Positions 43,257-51,864 of a stretch of DNA of 64,000 nt are shown here, one piece after another (position 1 is the stretch's first letter; every line of letters starts with the position of its first letter). A program made the position numbers and the translations under genes. A model generated the notes under the pieces. That model was not told the origin of the DNA. It searched no databases and saw only the letters and a list, made by a program, of their open reading frames with translations. The DNA comes from PFJX01 sp040757575 (GTDB lineage: Bacteria; Pseudomonadota; Gammaproteobacteria; Burkholderiales; Thiobacillaceae). Location: positions 1 through 64,000 of the forward strand of contig JBFLXA010000016.1 of the NCBI GenBank assembly GCA_040757575.1, in the 5' to 3' direction.

Positions 43257-45476
43257 ATGGTGCTAACCCTGCGTACCCGCCGGTTTCTTGGCCAGTTTGG
43301 TGCCAGTCTGGTCCTGATACTCATCCTGCTGGGCCACGCGGGTGGGCTCTACCGGCTGTCCTGGGTGGAAAAGCTGGATGCAGCCTTGTATGACTTCAAG
43401 GTCTGGCTGTTCCAGTCGGATCAGTTGGACGACAGCATCGTCATCGCCGACATCGACGAAAAAAGCCTTGAGGAAATTGGTCGTTGGCCCTGGCCCAGGG
43501 AAAAGCTGGCCACCCTGACGGAAAACCTGTTCCAGCAATACGGGGTGGCGGCCCTGGGATTCGACGTGATCTTCGCCGAACCGGACCAGAGCTCGGGCTT
43601 GCCGGTGCTGGAGCGGCTGGCAACCGGGCCCCTGGCCGGAGACGGGGGCTTCAGGGCCAGCCTGGAGCGGATGCGTGGCAGCCTGGATTTCGATGGCCGA
43701 CTGGCGGAAGCTCTGGCCTCGGGCCCCTCGGTGCTGGGGTATTACTTCGGCTTCCACGAAGCACAGCACACTGTGGGGGTGCTGCCCGAACCTATGCTGG
43801 AATGCGGCGAGTTGAATGCCCAGGGCATCACCCCCCTGGAAGGCCTGGGCTACAACGGCAACCTGGCCCGGCTCCAGAGCCAGACCCCCTTCGCCGGGTT
43901 CTTCAATGCCCATCAGGATTTCGACGGGGTGATCCGGCGCATGCCCGTGTTCGTGAACAACGACGGCAAGTGCTACGCCTCCCTGGCCCTGAGCCTTGTG
44001 CGGGCCGGCATGGGGGCTGGGCCTGTGCAGGTGCTGCCTGCGGGGCAGGGGGGCAATGCCTGGCGCCCCACGACCCTGGATGCGGACGGCCTGCACCTCC
44101 CCCTGGACAGCCAGGGCATGGTCCTGGTGCCCTACCGCAAGGCCGGGGCCTTCCGTTATGTGCCTGCTGCCGACATCATCGCCGGGCGGGCGCCAGCCGC
44201 CTGGTTGGAAGGCCGCATCGTCATATTGGGCTCCACCGCGCCGGGCCTGCTGGACTTGCGTGTGACGCCCACGGATAAAGCCTACCCGGGGGTGGAGATC
44301 CACGCCAACCTCATCTCCGGCATCCTCGACAACAGCCTGAAATGGGAACCGGCCGGCCAGCGGGGCCTGCTGGTGGCGGCCGTCCTGATCCTGGGGTTGG
44401 CCCTGGCGGCGGCCTTGCCCTGGCTGCCGCCCCTCGGCTCTGCGGCCTTGTCCGGAGGCTTGCTGCTGGCCTTGCTGGGGGCAGATGTCTACGCCTGGTA
44501 CGGTCCCGGCATGAGCCTGAGTGCAGCGGCTCCGGCCCTGGCCATCCTGGGCCTGTTTGTCCTCAACATGAGCTGGGGGTTCTTTGTGGAAGCCCGCTCC
44601 AAGGCCCAGATCACCCGCCTGTTCGGCCAGTACGTGCCCCCGGAACTGGTGGACGAGATGGCCAAGGACCCGGCCCGCTATAGCCTGCGGGGGGAATCCC
44701 GGGTGATGAGCGTGCTGTTTTCGGACATCGTCGGCTTCACCAGCATTTCGGAAAAACTGGAAGCTGCCCAGCTGGCGGAGATGCTCAACGTCTATCTGTC
44801 GGCCATGACCCGGGTGATCCAGGACGGCAAGGGCACTATCGACAAATACATCGGCGACGCCATCATGGCCTTCTGGGGTGCCCCCATGAGCGACGAGCGC
44901 CATGCCCATGACGCAGTGATGGCTGCCCTGGCCATGCAGCGGGTGCTGGCGGAAATCAACCCGGGCCTGGAAGCCCGGGGGTGGCCGGCGGTGAAGATCG
45001 GCGTGGGGGTGAACACCGGCCGCATGAGCGTGGGCAACATGGGCTCTGAATTCCGCATGGCCTACACAGTCATGGCAGACGCTGTGAACCTGGCCTCCCG
45101 CCTGGAGGGGCTGACGCGGCAGTACGGTGTGGGTGTGCTGGTGGGCGAGGCCACCCGGGATGCTTGCCCGGACATCCTCTGCCGGCTGGTGGACCGGGTG
45201 CGGGTGAAGGGCAAGGACGTGCCCGTGGCCATCTACGAACCCCTGGGCCTGGCAGCGGAGGTCCCTGCCGAAGTCCGGGAAGGCGTCGGCAAATTCGAAG
45301 CGGCCCTGGCGGATTACCAGGCCCGGCGCTGGGACGAGGCGGAAATAAAGCTTATGGAATTGCGCAAGCAGGGGGCCTGCAAGCTTTATGACGTCTACCT
45401 GGACCGGGTGACCCACTTCCGCTTCAATCCGCCGCCGCCGGACTGGGATGGCGTGTTCACTTTCACCACAAAATAA
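43257..45476 (+). CDS. CHASE2-domain class III adenylate/guanylate cyclase
   Basis: 739 aa. N-terminal TM, a periplasmic CHASE2 domain (~35-330: DDSIVIADIDEKSLEEIGRWPWPRE, FDVIFAEPD), three TM helices (~365-450), then a class III cyclase domain (~480-660). Metal-binding Asp residues lie in FSDIVGFTSI and YIGDAIMAFW. The purine-selecting Lys of TIDKYIGDA and Thr of AYTVMADAVNLASRLEG fit adenylate rather than guanylate cyclase. It makes cAMP in response to a periplasmic cue. The next gene, 10 nt downstream, is a candidate cAMP phosphodiesterase. Confidence 0.92.
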   Translation: MVLTLRTRRFLGQFGASLVLILILLGHAGGLYRLSWVEKLDAALYDFKVWLFQSDQLDDSIVIADIDEKSLEEIGRWPWPREKLATLTENLFQQYGVAALGFDVIFAEPDQSSGLPVLERLATGPLAGDGGFRASLERMRGSLDFDGRLAEALASGPSVLGYYFGFHEAQHTVGVLPEPMLECGELNAQGITPLEGLGYNGNLARLQSQTPFAGFFNAHQDFDGVIRRMPVFVNNDGKCYASLALSLVRAGMGAGPVQVLPAGQGGNAWRPTTLDADGLHLPLDSQGMVLVPYRKAGAFRYVPAADIIAGRAPAAWLEGRIVILGSTAPGLLDLRVTPTDKAYPGVEIHANLISGILDNSLKWEPAGQRGLLVAAVLILGLALAAALPWLPPLGSAALSGGLLLALLGADVYAWYGPGMSLSAAAPALAILGLFVLNMSWGFFVEARSKAQITRLFGQYVPPELVDEMAKDPARYSLRGESRVMSVLFSDIVGFTSISEKLEAAQLAEMLNVYLSAMTRVIQDGKGTIDKYIGDAIMAFWGAPMSDERHAHDAVMAALAMQRVLAEINPGLEARGWPAVKIGVGVNTGRMSVGNMGSEFRMAYTVMADAVNLASRLEGLTRQYGVGVLVGEATRDACPDILCRLVDRVRVKGKDVPVAIYEPLGLAAEVPAEVREGVGKFEAALADYQARRWDEAEIKLMELRKQGACKLYDVYLDRVTHFRFNPPPPDWDGVFTFTTK

Positions 45477-45486
45477 GGGGCCAGCC

Positions 45487-46248
45487 ATGAAAATCCGCGT
45501 TCTGGGCTGTTCCGGCGGCATAGGCGATGGCCGGCACAGCACGGCTTTTCTGGTGGATGACGACATCCTGGTGGATTGCGGCACTGGCGTGACCCGCCTG
45601 AGCCATGTGGAACTGTGCCGCATCGACCATGTGTTTCTCACCCATGGTCATCTGGACCACATCCTCTGCCTGCCCCTGCTGCTGGACAGTGCGGCGGGGG
45701 AAAGGAGCACACCCGTTACCGTGCATGGCCTGCCGGAAGTGTTGCAAACCCTCCGCGATCACATCTTCAACTGGCGCGTCTGGCCCGACTTCGCCCGCAT
45801 TCCGACCCCGGATACCCCCTTCCTGCGCTACCAGGAAATGGCCCTGGGTGAGGCCCGCACCGTGGCAGGACGCACTCTGACTTCCATCCCCGCCAACCAC
45901 GTGGTGCCCGCAGTGGGCTATCGGGTGGCCTGCGCCACCGGCAGCTGGGTCTTTTCCGGCGACACCGCCAGCCATGAAGCCCTATGGCGCATGGCGAACC
46001 AGATGGATGATCTTCGCCATCTGGTGGTGGAATGTTCCTTTCAGGATGCCCAGGCCGAACTGGCCCAGGCTTCCAAGCACTACCACCCGGCGGCCCTGGC
46101 GGCCGATCTGCACACCCTCAAACCGGGCGTCCAGGCCTGGATCACCCACCTCAAGCCCGGCGGTGAAGCGGACATCATGGCGGAGTTGCTGGCCCATGGC
46201 TTGACGGACGTCTGTGAACTGGCCAACGACCAGGTGTTTGAGCTCTGA
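45487..46248 (+). CDS. metallo-beta-lactamase fold hydrolase, candidate class II cAMP phosphodiesterase
   Basis: 253 aa from the ATG at 45487 (MKIRVLGCSGG). Zinc motif THGHLDH near residue 55, the further metal His in ANHVVPAVGY, Asp in VFSGDTASHE and His in WITHLKPGG. The compact form and HxHLDHI core fit class II cyclic-nucleotide phosphodiesterases, and the upstream gene is a cyclase. The full class II signature is not matched after HLDHI (CLPLLLDS), so a related tRNase Z-like hydrolase cannot be excluded. It is the last gene of the SH3 / M48 / cyclase run. Confidence 0.82.
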   Translation: MKIRVLGCSGGIGDGRHSTAFLVDDDILVDCGTGVTRLSHVELCRIDHVFLTHGHLDHILCLPLLLDSAAGERSTPVTVHGLPEVLQTLRDHIFNWRVWPDFARIPTPDTPFLRYQEMALGEARTVAGRTLTSIPANHVVPAVGYRVACATGSWVFSGDTASHEALWRMANQMDDLRHLVVECSFQDAQAELAQASKHYHPAALAADLHTLKPGVQAWITHLKPGGEADIMAELLAHGLTDVCELANDQVFEL

Positions 46249-46266
46249 ACTGATAGGGTTCCCGCA

Positions 46267-46353
46267 ATCGCCGGTTTTTGTAGGAGCGGGCTTGCTGCGA
46301 GTAGTCGCTGCATCGGCTGCTGAATCGCGGGCAAGCCCGCTCTTACCGGCGAT
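46267..46353. repeat. REP-like palindromic element
   Basis: Outer inverted repeat ATCGCCGG (46267-46274) and CCGGCGAT (46346-46353); inner inverted repeat GAGCGGGCTTGC (46284-46295) and GCAAGCCCGCTC (46331-46342). The core TAGGAGCGGGCTTGC closely resembles the REP elements of Pseudomonas. It lies in the 290 nt gap between the phosphodiesterase and fccB stops. Confidence 0.8.
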
Positions 46354-46483
46354 GCAGAGTGAGTAGCCTGGAGGAGGCCTTAGGCCGGGTTCGGGAGGCC
46401 GGACTGCTGAATATCAACCAACCGGTACGTGCCCCGGACGCGCTGCGCTTCTCCGGGCTACGGGGTGGTGTCTTTGGCGAGGG

Positions 46484-46516
46484 AAATAAAAAAGGAGGGG
46501 ATTGCTCCCCTCCTTT
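46484..46516 (-). terminator. rho-independent terminator of fccAB
   Basis: AAAGGAGGGGA (46491-46501), loop TTGC, TCCCCTCCTTT (46506-46516). On the minus strand it is followed by a TTTTTTATTT run, so it ends the fccAB transcript 23 nt after the fccB stop. Confidence 0.9.
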
Positions 46517-46538
46517 GCCGTCTGATTGAACCGCTGGT

Positions 46539-47837
46539 TTACAGAGCCAGGGTGTCGTTCAGGACGTTCTCTTTCCAGGAGTGCATGTAGGCCAGCTCCA
46601 GTTCGCTTTCTTCCTTGGACACGCCGTTGGCGCCCTTGGGCGGCACCAGAGCCTTTTTCTCCGGATCCCAGCGGAACACGGTAGCCACGTGGAAGGCCGT
46701 GCTGTCGGAACTGGCGGAGTAGCAGGTGTTGGTCACCACGGGGGCGGCGTCGGGGGTGCGGCCGGCGAAGACCTCGGACAGGCCGTAGGCGCACATCTTG
46801 GCGGTGTTGTTTGCCACGGAACCAGACTTCGGGAAGTTGGTCAGGGCGGAGTCACCCAGGATGTGTACGAAAGGCACGTCCTTGGATTCGAAAGTGGTGT
46901 AGTCGATGGCGCACCAGTGGCCGTTGTTGCCGTTACGCACGCCGGCCATGCCGCAGATCTCGGCGGCCCGCATGGGCGGTACCACGTTGATCACATCGCC
47001 CTTCACGTCGTCGAACTCGGTGCCCACCATCTTGGTCGCGGCGTTCACGGAACGGGGCATGTTGTTGGGACGGTAGTCGATCATGCTGTTGTCGGTGCCG
47101 TAGCCGTAGTGCTTCTTCCAGGCTGCCAGGAACAGGCCCTTCTTGGAGGCAATGTCCGGGTTGCCGTCCAGCACGATGATCTTGGACTTGGGCTTGGCCT
47201 GCTTGAAGTAGTGGGCCACCAGGGAAGCGCGCTCGTAGGGTCCGGGGGGGCAGCGGTAGGGGGACTTGGGTACGGACATGACGAACACGCCGCCGTCGGG
47301 CATGGCTTCCAGCTGTTTGCGCAGGGTGGCAGTCTGGGGACCGGCCTTCCAGGCGTGCATCACGGTCTTCTGGGCTTCGGCGTCATAGCCTTCCACGGTG
47401 TTGAACAGCAGTTCGATACCACCGGCCAGCACCAGACGGTCGTAGGCCAGGGTCTGGCCACCGGCGGTCTTCACGGTCTTCTTGGAAGTGTCGATGCCCA
47501 CCACGGTGTCCTGGACCCACTTGTCGGCGATCTTCTTGATGTTGTCGTAAGGACGGGTGATGTCCTCCATTTTGGTGATGCCGGCCAGCACTTCGTTGGA
47601 AGTGGGGCAGGAAACGAAATGGGGGTTGGGCTCGATGACGGTGACCTCGGCGTTCGGGGTCCACATCTTCATGTAGCGGGTGAAGGTGGAACCGCCGAAA
47701 CCGGCGCCCACCACCACGATCTTGGGGCCCTTGGCAGCGGCGCTGCCAGAGGTGGCGCAACCGGACACGCCGGCCAGGGACAGGGCACCGGCCGCACCGG
47801 CGGAGGCCTTCAGGAATTCGCGACGATCAAAAGTCAT
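46539..47837 (-). CDS. fccB: flavocytochrome c sulfide dehydrogenase, FAD subunit
   Basis: 432 aa with a GAGGAG ribosome-binding site. A twin-arginine signal (DRREFLKASAGAAGALSL) is followed by two Rossmann regions: the FAD-binding IVVVGAGFGGSTFTRYM and DRLVLAGGIELLF. Redox cysteines occur in SCPTSNEVLAG and in the CGMAG...HWCAIDY segment, and the C-terminal domain contains the HILGDSALTNFPKSG loop. The FccB/SoxF family oxidises sulfide (or persulfide) to sulfur in the periplasm and passes electrons to the cytochrome partner, encoded 21 nt upstream. The length matches FccB. Confidence 0.9.
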   Translation of the reverse strand: MTFDRREFLKASAGAAGALSLAGVSGCATSGSAAAKGPKIVVVGAGFGGSTFTRYMKMWTPNAEVTVIEPNPHFVSCPTSNEVLAGITKMEDITRPYDNIKKIADKWVQDTVVGIDTSKKTVKTAGGQTLAYDRLVLAGGIELLFNTVEGYDAEAQKTVMHAWKAGPQTATLRKQLEAMPDGGVFVMSVPKSPYRCPPGPYERASLVAHYFKQAKPKSKIIVLDGNPDIASKKGLFLAAWKKHYGYGTDNSMIDYRPNNMPRSVNAATKMVGTEFDDVKGDVINVVPPMRAAEICGMAGVRNGNNGHWCAIDYTTFESKDVPFVHILGDSALTNFPKSGSVANNTAKMCAYGLSEVFAGRTPDAAPVVTNTCYSASSDSTAFHVATVFRWDPEKKALVPPKGANGVSKEESELELAYMHSWKENVLNDTLAL

Positions 47838-47858
47838 TTTCTTTCTCCTCTATCCCGC

Positions 47859-48164
47859 TTATTTGATGGCGGCGAAGTACTTGGCGATGGCCTCGTACTC
47901 GGCGTCGGTGTAACCGTTGGCGTGCTTGGCCATCACGGTGGCGGGGCGGGAGCCGTCGCGGAAGGCCTTCATCTGGTCGACGAAGTACTTCACTTCCAGA
48001 CCGGCCAGGCTGGGGATGGCACCTGAGCTCTTGCCATCGGTGCCATGGCAGTAGGCACAGTTGGCGGCCATGAAACGGGCACGGGTGTCCATCGCTTGGG
48101 CCGTGGCCACGGCGCCCAGCGTGCTCGCTACGAGCAGGCCAACAGCAAGGGTTTTTGTCTCCAT
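47859..48164 (-). CDS. fccA: monoheme cytochrome c subunit of sulfide dehydrogenase
   Basis: 101 aa from the ATG at 48164 (METKTLAVGLL), with GGAGG upstream. Sec signal to about AQA, one heme c motif CAYCHG near residue 38, and a Met ligand candidate in PATVMAKHANG. Monoheme FccA subunits of this size occur in Chlorobium-type enzymes; SoxE-like proteins are the alternative. It is the first gene of fccAB. An FNR-type box lies about 58 nt upstream of its start. Confidence 0.87.
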   Translation of the reverse strand: METKTLAVGLLVASTLGAVATAQAMDTRARFMAANCAYCHGTDGKSSGAIPSLAGLEVKYFVDQMKAFRDGSRPATVMAKHANGYTDAEYEAIAKYFAAIK

Positions 48165-48215
48165 CACATCCTCCAGAAAAGAAAAAAGACGGGTCACCGT
48201 CTGCCGGTTTTGAAC

Positions 48216-48229
48216 TTGATACAGGTCAA
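48216..48229. promoter_or_regulatory. FNR/ANR-type box upstream of fccAB
   Basis: TTGAT-ACAG-GTCAA matches the FNR consensus TTGAT-N4-ATCAA in nine of ten defined positions. The centre is about 58 nt before the fccA ATG. No clear -10 hexamer follows at class II spacing, so its mode of action is open. Confidence 0.5.
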
Positions 48230-48312
48230 GCTCTTGGTACGGGTGGCGGATGTTTGCATGGGCCTTTTTAACCAGTCAACAAGTAAACTCTAATATTGGT
48301 GCGGCCTCCCGG

Positions 48313-49419
48313 CTAGTTTTGTGCTCCCAGGGCGCGCGCTTGCTGAAGTGTGCTGGCCAGATTTTTTTGTTCCGTCTCGGCGGACCAGGTTTCATCCAGC
48401 CAGCCGCAAAGGTGGCTCTGCACCAGGTTCGTGAGGGCTTCGATCCACAGGGGACGATCGTTCAGGGCGGGGATGTAGTGGTACTCCCGGCCACCGGCCT
48501 GCAGGAAGTCTGCCTTGCCCTCCATGCCTATTTCTTCCAGGGTTTCCAGGCAATCCGCCGTGAAACCGGGACAGATCACGTCCACCCGCCGGGTGCCGGC
48601 CTTGGCCAGTTCTTCCAGGGTGGCGGTGGTGTAGGGCTTGAGCCATTCGGCCCGGCCGAAACGGGACTGGAAGGTGACCCGATACTGGTCCGCCTGCAAG
48701 CCCAGGGACTCGGCCAGCAGGCGCCCCGTTTTCCGGCACTCGCAGTGGTAGGGATCACCCAGATCCAGGCTGCGGCGGGGCACGCCATGGAAGCTCATCA
48801 CCAGCACGTCGGGCCGGCCCCGTTCCGCCCAGAAGACCTCGATGCTCTGGCGCAGGGCCTGAATGTAGCCGGGGTCGTCATGGAAGTTGCGAATGGTGCG
48901 GATTTCCGGCGGGTTGCGGGTATGCAGCAGGGTCTGCCAGACCGCGTCCAGGGCCGAGCCGGTGCTGCTGGCGGCGTACTGGGGGTAGAGGGGGACCACC
49001 AGCAGCCGGTCCACCCCCTGGGCCTTCATGTGGGCGATGCGCTGGGCCACGGACGGCTGGCCATAGCGCATGGCGTAGTCCACCAGCACGGGCTCCCTGA
49101 CCCGCTGTCCCAGGTGCCCTTTGAGCAGGATGGCCATGCGTTCCGTGTGGTATTTCAGCGGGGAACCTTCCGGTCGCCATATGGAGGCGTACTTCTGGGC
49201 GGATTTTGCCGGCCGGGTGTTGAGGATGATGCCGTTGAGGATGAGCCACCAGATGGGGCGGGGGATTTCCACCACCCGCTGGTCCGAGAGGAATTCCTTC
49301 AAGTAGGGACGCAGGGCCTGGGCGGTGGGGGCTTCGGGAGTGCCCAGGTTGATGAGAAGCACGCCTATCCGGGCAGGTTGGTCGTGCTTGTGGGCGGGTT
49401 CGGGAAAAAAGAATGTCAT
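48313..49419 (-). CDS. hemH: ferrochelatase
   Basis: 368 aa. Inserts Fe2+ into protoporphyrin IX. Family motifs: RIGVLLINLGTPEAPTAQALRPYLKEFLSD near the N-terminus, LLVVPLYPQYAASSTGSA, the catalytic His in VLMSFHGVPRR (VMSFHGVP), the YHCECRKTGRLLAE segment, and the acidic residue region CPGFTADCLETLEEI. It follows the EamA gene by 15 nt and ends 148 nt before the divergent-facing fccA start (same strand). The unusual 368 aa length fits betaproteobacterial HemH. Confidence 0.95.
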   Translation of the reverse strand: MTFFFPEPAHKHDQPARIGVLLINLGTPEAPTAQALRPYLKEFLSDQRVVEIPRPIWWLILNGIILNTRPAKSAQKYASIWRPEGSPLKYHTERMAILLKGHLGQRVREPVLVDYAMRYGQPSVAQRIAHMKAQGVDRLLVVPLYPQYAASSTGSALDAVWQTLLHTRNPPEIRTIRNFHDDPGYIQALRQSIEVFWAERGRPDVLVMSFHGVPRRSLDLGDPYHCECRKTGRLLAESLGLQADQYRVTFQSRFGRAEWLKPYTTATLEELAKAGTRRVDVICPGFTADCLETLEEIGMEGKADFLQAGGREYHYIPALNDRPLWIEALTNLVQSHLCGWLDETWSAETEQKNLASTLQQARALGAQN

Positions 49420-49434
49420 GTCAGGAATGTCCGG

Positions 49435-49869
49435 TTAGCGTTTTAGACCCAGAATCACCACCCCGGCGGCCACCAGACCGATGCCCAGCCATTCCCGGAC
49501 ATTGGGGCGTTCTCCCAGGAAGATGACGGCGAAGACAGCCACGAGCACCAAGCTCAGTTTGTCGATGGGGGCTACCTTGGAGGCCTCGCCCATCTGCAGG
49601 GCCCGGAAGTAGCTGACCCAGGAGGCGCCGGTGGCCAGGGCGGAGAGGGAAAGGAAGGTCCAGGTGTGGGTGGACAGGGCCAGGGGATTGCTCCACTTGC
49701 CGGTGGCCAAAACAAAAGCCGCCAGCACCAGCAGGATGATGAAGGTGCGTATCAGAGTGGCCAGGTCAGAATCCACGCCCTGGAGTCCCAACTTGGCGAA
49801 GATGGCGGTCAGGGCGGCAAACACAGCCGACAGCAGGGCCCAGTGGAACCAGGTGAGGCCGTTTTCCAT
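49435..49869 (-). CDS. EamA-family (DMT superfamily) membrane protein, single-repeat form
   Basis: 144 aa from the ATG at 49869 (MENGLTWFHW), about five TM helices. EamA landmarks: AALTAIFAKLGLQGVDSDLATLIRT, and GASWVSYFRALQMGEASKVAPIDKLSLVLV...FLGERPN near the C-terminus. Only one EamA repeat is present, as in short 'transporter' members. The open frame upstream runs into the DyP gene and is not homologous. It lies 11 nt after the DyP stop and 15 nt before hemH, in one transcript. Confidence 0.88.
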   Translation of the reverse strand: MENGLTWFHWALLSAVFAALTAIFAKLGLQGVDSDLATLIRTFIILLVLAAFVLATGKWSNPLALSTHTWTFLSLSALATGASWVSYFRALQMGEASKVAPIDKLSLVLVAVFAVIFLGERPNVREWLGIGLVAAGVVILGLKR

Positions 49870-49880
49870 GCCGCCGACCT

Positions 49881-50771
49881 TCACAGGCCCAGGGCGGAGA
49901 GGTCTAGCCGCCCGCCCGCCAGGGGCGGATACCAGTAGTAGGCGCCGGTGATGGGGTGGGTGAAGCGGAACAGGGCATCGACGATGCCGTCTTCCTGGCC
50001 GGTCATGCGCTTCAGTTGGGCTTCGAAGGCGCGGGCGTCGTGGCCGAAAGCCAGGAATACCAGCCCGGCCTGGCCGCAATCCGACCAGGGCATGGAACGG
50101 CGCACCACGAAGGCCTCCGGGTCGAAGCTTTCCTGGGCGGTACGTTTGACGTGGGCGCTTTCCGGCGCTTCCTCGATTTCCTCGTTGTCGGCGATGCGGC
50201 GGCCGAAGGTGCTGTCCTGCTCTGCCTGCGGCATGGCCTGGAAGCGGTCCAGGTCGTGGACCCATTGCTGCAGGGCGGCGATGCCGCCGCCGTCCAGGCC
50301 GGGGCCCAGACCGGTGGCGAAGGCGGCAGCGACGGCTGCTTCATCCTGGGGGTTTTCCGTGCCGTCGATATAACCGGTGAGGTCCTGGCTGTTGCCGTAC
50401 ATGAAGGTTTCCAGGCTTTGCGCCACGGTGAACGCTGGCGCCAGCAGGTGCTCGATTTCCCGGCCCCGGTGCAGCAGCTTGCCCCGGTCATCTCCCCGCA
50501 GCCAGCACCACAGGGCATGGGGAGTGGCGGGCACGGGGGCGGCATCGGATGTGGAGACGGGAAACTCGTACAGGCCCGGCAGGGTACGGCCCAGGGCCGT
50601 GGCCAGGGGCAGGCCGATGCCCACCACCGTGTCCGCGCCATCCGCCATCTCTTGCAGGCGTGCCAGGGCATCAGCCAGATCGGTGCCGGAAGCGCCAGGG
50701 GCGAAATCGAATTGCAGGTGCCGGGCGGCGGCGGGAACGGGGGAGAGGATGCCGGGCTGGAAAAGGCTCAC
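49881..50771 (-). CDS. DyP-type heme peroxidase
   Basis: 296 aa, no signal peptide. The DyP hallmark GYIDGTENP (catalytic Asp) is near residue 135, the proximal heme-ligand region is HVKRTAQESFD with the ligand His, and the substrate-channel VFLAFGHDARAFEAQLKRM follows. It is a class P/B-type (YfeX-like) cytoplasmic enzyme that oxidises bulky substrates with H2O2. It is first in a run with an EamA protein and hemH, so heme supply and use are linked. YfeX-like proteins have also been proposed as deferrochelatases, a debated role. Confidence 0.92.
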   Translation of the reverse strand: MSLFQPGILSPVPAAARHLQFDFAPGASGTDLADALARLQEMADGADTVVGIGLPLATALGRTLPGLYEFPVSTSDAAPVPATPHALWCWLRGDDRGKLLHRGREIEHLLAPAFTVAQSLETFMYGNSQDLTGYIDGTENPQDEAAVAAAFATGLGPGLDGGGIAALQQWVHDLDRFQAMPQAEQDSTFGRRIADNEEIEEAPESAHVKRTAQESFDPEAFVVRRSMPWSDCGQAGLVFLAFGHDARAFEAQLKRMTGQEDGIVDALFRFTHPITGAYYWYPPLAGGRLDLSALGL

Positions 50772-50820
50772 GCAGGCTCCGAGTGTGTTTGTTTGGCAGG
50801 GGCAAGACTACCCCAAACCC

Positions 50821-51840
50821 TTAGGGGTAAGACAGGACGTTGGACAGCAGCCGGGCGGTGATATCAACGATGGGAATGACCCGTTCGTAGGCCATGCGGG
50901 TGGGACCGATGACCCCCAGGGTGCCCACCACCTCGCCGTTCACTTCGTAAGGCGCTGCAATGACACTGCATTCGTCCAGAGGGGTGACCCGGGATTCGGC
51001 GCCGATGAAGATCTGCACCCCGTTGGCGGCGTGGCCCACGTCCATGAGCTGTAATAACTCGGTCTTCTGCTCAAACAGGCCGAACAGCTCCCGCAGCCGG
51101 GTCATGTTGGTGGACAGTTCAGGTGCCTGGAGCAGGTTGCGTTCCCCCGTCAGCACGTATTCCTTGCCAGCGCCGCTGAAGGCTTCGTTGCCCGCACTGA
51201 CCACGGCCTCCATGAGCCGGCTGATGTCGGACTGCAACTCCGCCAGTTCCCGGGCCAGCCGGGGTTGCACGTCCTCGAAGGACTGGCCGGCGAAATGCTG
51301 GTTGAAATAATTGGCGGCCCGGGTGAGCTGGCTGGGACTGAAGGGTTTGTCCGTCAACAACACCCGGTTCTGCACCTCGCCGCTCTGGGTCACCATGATG
51401 AGCAGGATGCGCTTCTCCGACAGGGTCAGGAATTCGATCTGCCGCAGGGTCTGGTTGCGCCGCTTGGGGGTCATGACCACGCCGGCGTAGGCGGTGAGCT
51501 CCGCCAGCAGGTGGGAGGCGGTGGCCACCAGGCGCTGGGGATCGTCCGGCAGCAGGCTGGTCTCGATCTGGCGCACTTCTCCCTGGGCCAGGGGCTTCAC
51601 CGTCAGCAGGCTGTCCACGAACAGGCGGTAGCCCTTGGGGGTGGGAATGCGGCCCGCCGAAGTGTGGGGGCTGGCGATGAAACCGCCGTCTTCCAGGTCC
51701 GCCATGATGTTGCGGATGGAGGCCGGGGACAGGTTCAGGGCCGTGGACTTTGAGAGGGTACGAGAGCCCACGGGCTGGCCGTCCTCGATGTAACGTTCCA
51801 CGAGGTGCTTCAGGAGGATACGGGCGCGGTCGTTGAGCAT
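50821..51840 (-). CDS. hrcA: heat-inducible transcription repressor HrcA
   Basis: 339 aa. N-terminal winged helix (MLNDRARILLKHLVERYIEDGQPVGSRTLS, ...SPASIRNIMADLEDGGFIASPHTSAGRIPT), then the HrcA dimerisation and GAF-like domains (MTRLRELFGLFEQKTELLQLM, IFIGAESRVTPLDECSVIAAPYEVNGEVVGTLGVIGPTRM). HrcA represses chaperone operons through CIRCE elements. No CIRCE is visible in this window. It is divergent from nadK, whose start is 39 nt away. Confidence 0.95.
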   Translation of the reverse strand: MLNDRARILLKHLVERYIEDGQPVGSRTLSKSTALNLSPASIRNIMADLEDGGFIASPHTSAGRIPTPKGYRLFVDSLLTVKPLAQGEVRQIETSLLPDDPQRLVATASHLLAELTAYAGVVMTPKRRNQTLRQIEFLTLSEKRILLIMVTQSGEVQNRVLLTDKPFSPSQLTRAANYFNQHFAGQSFEDVQPRLARELAELQSDISRLMEAVVSAGNEAFSGAGKEYVLTGERNLLQAPELSTNMTRLRELFGLFEQKTELLQLMDVGHAANGVQIFIGAESRVTPLDECSVIAAPYEVNGEVVGTLGVIGPTRMAYERVIPIVDITARLLSNVLSYP

Positions 51841-51864
51841 GGCGTTCTATTTGTAGGGCCTGGC

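Noticed and set aside
43263..45641. A 792-codon open frame opposite the CHASE2 cyclase
   Set aside because: Antisense shadow with His/Gln/Gly-rich composition; the cyclase motifs are on the + strand.
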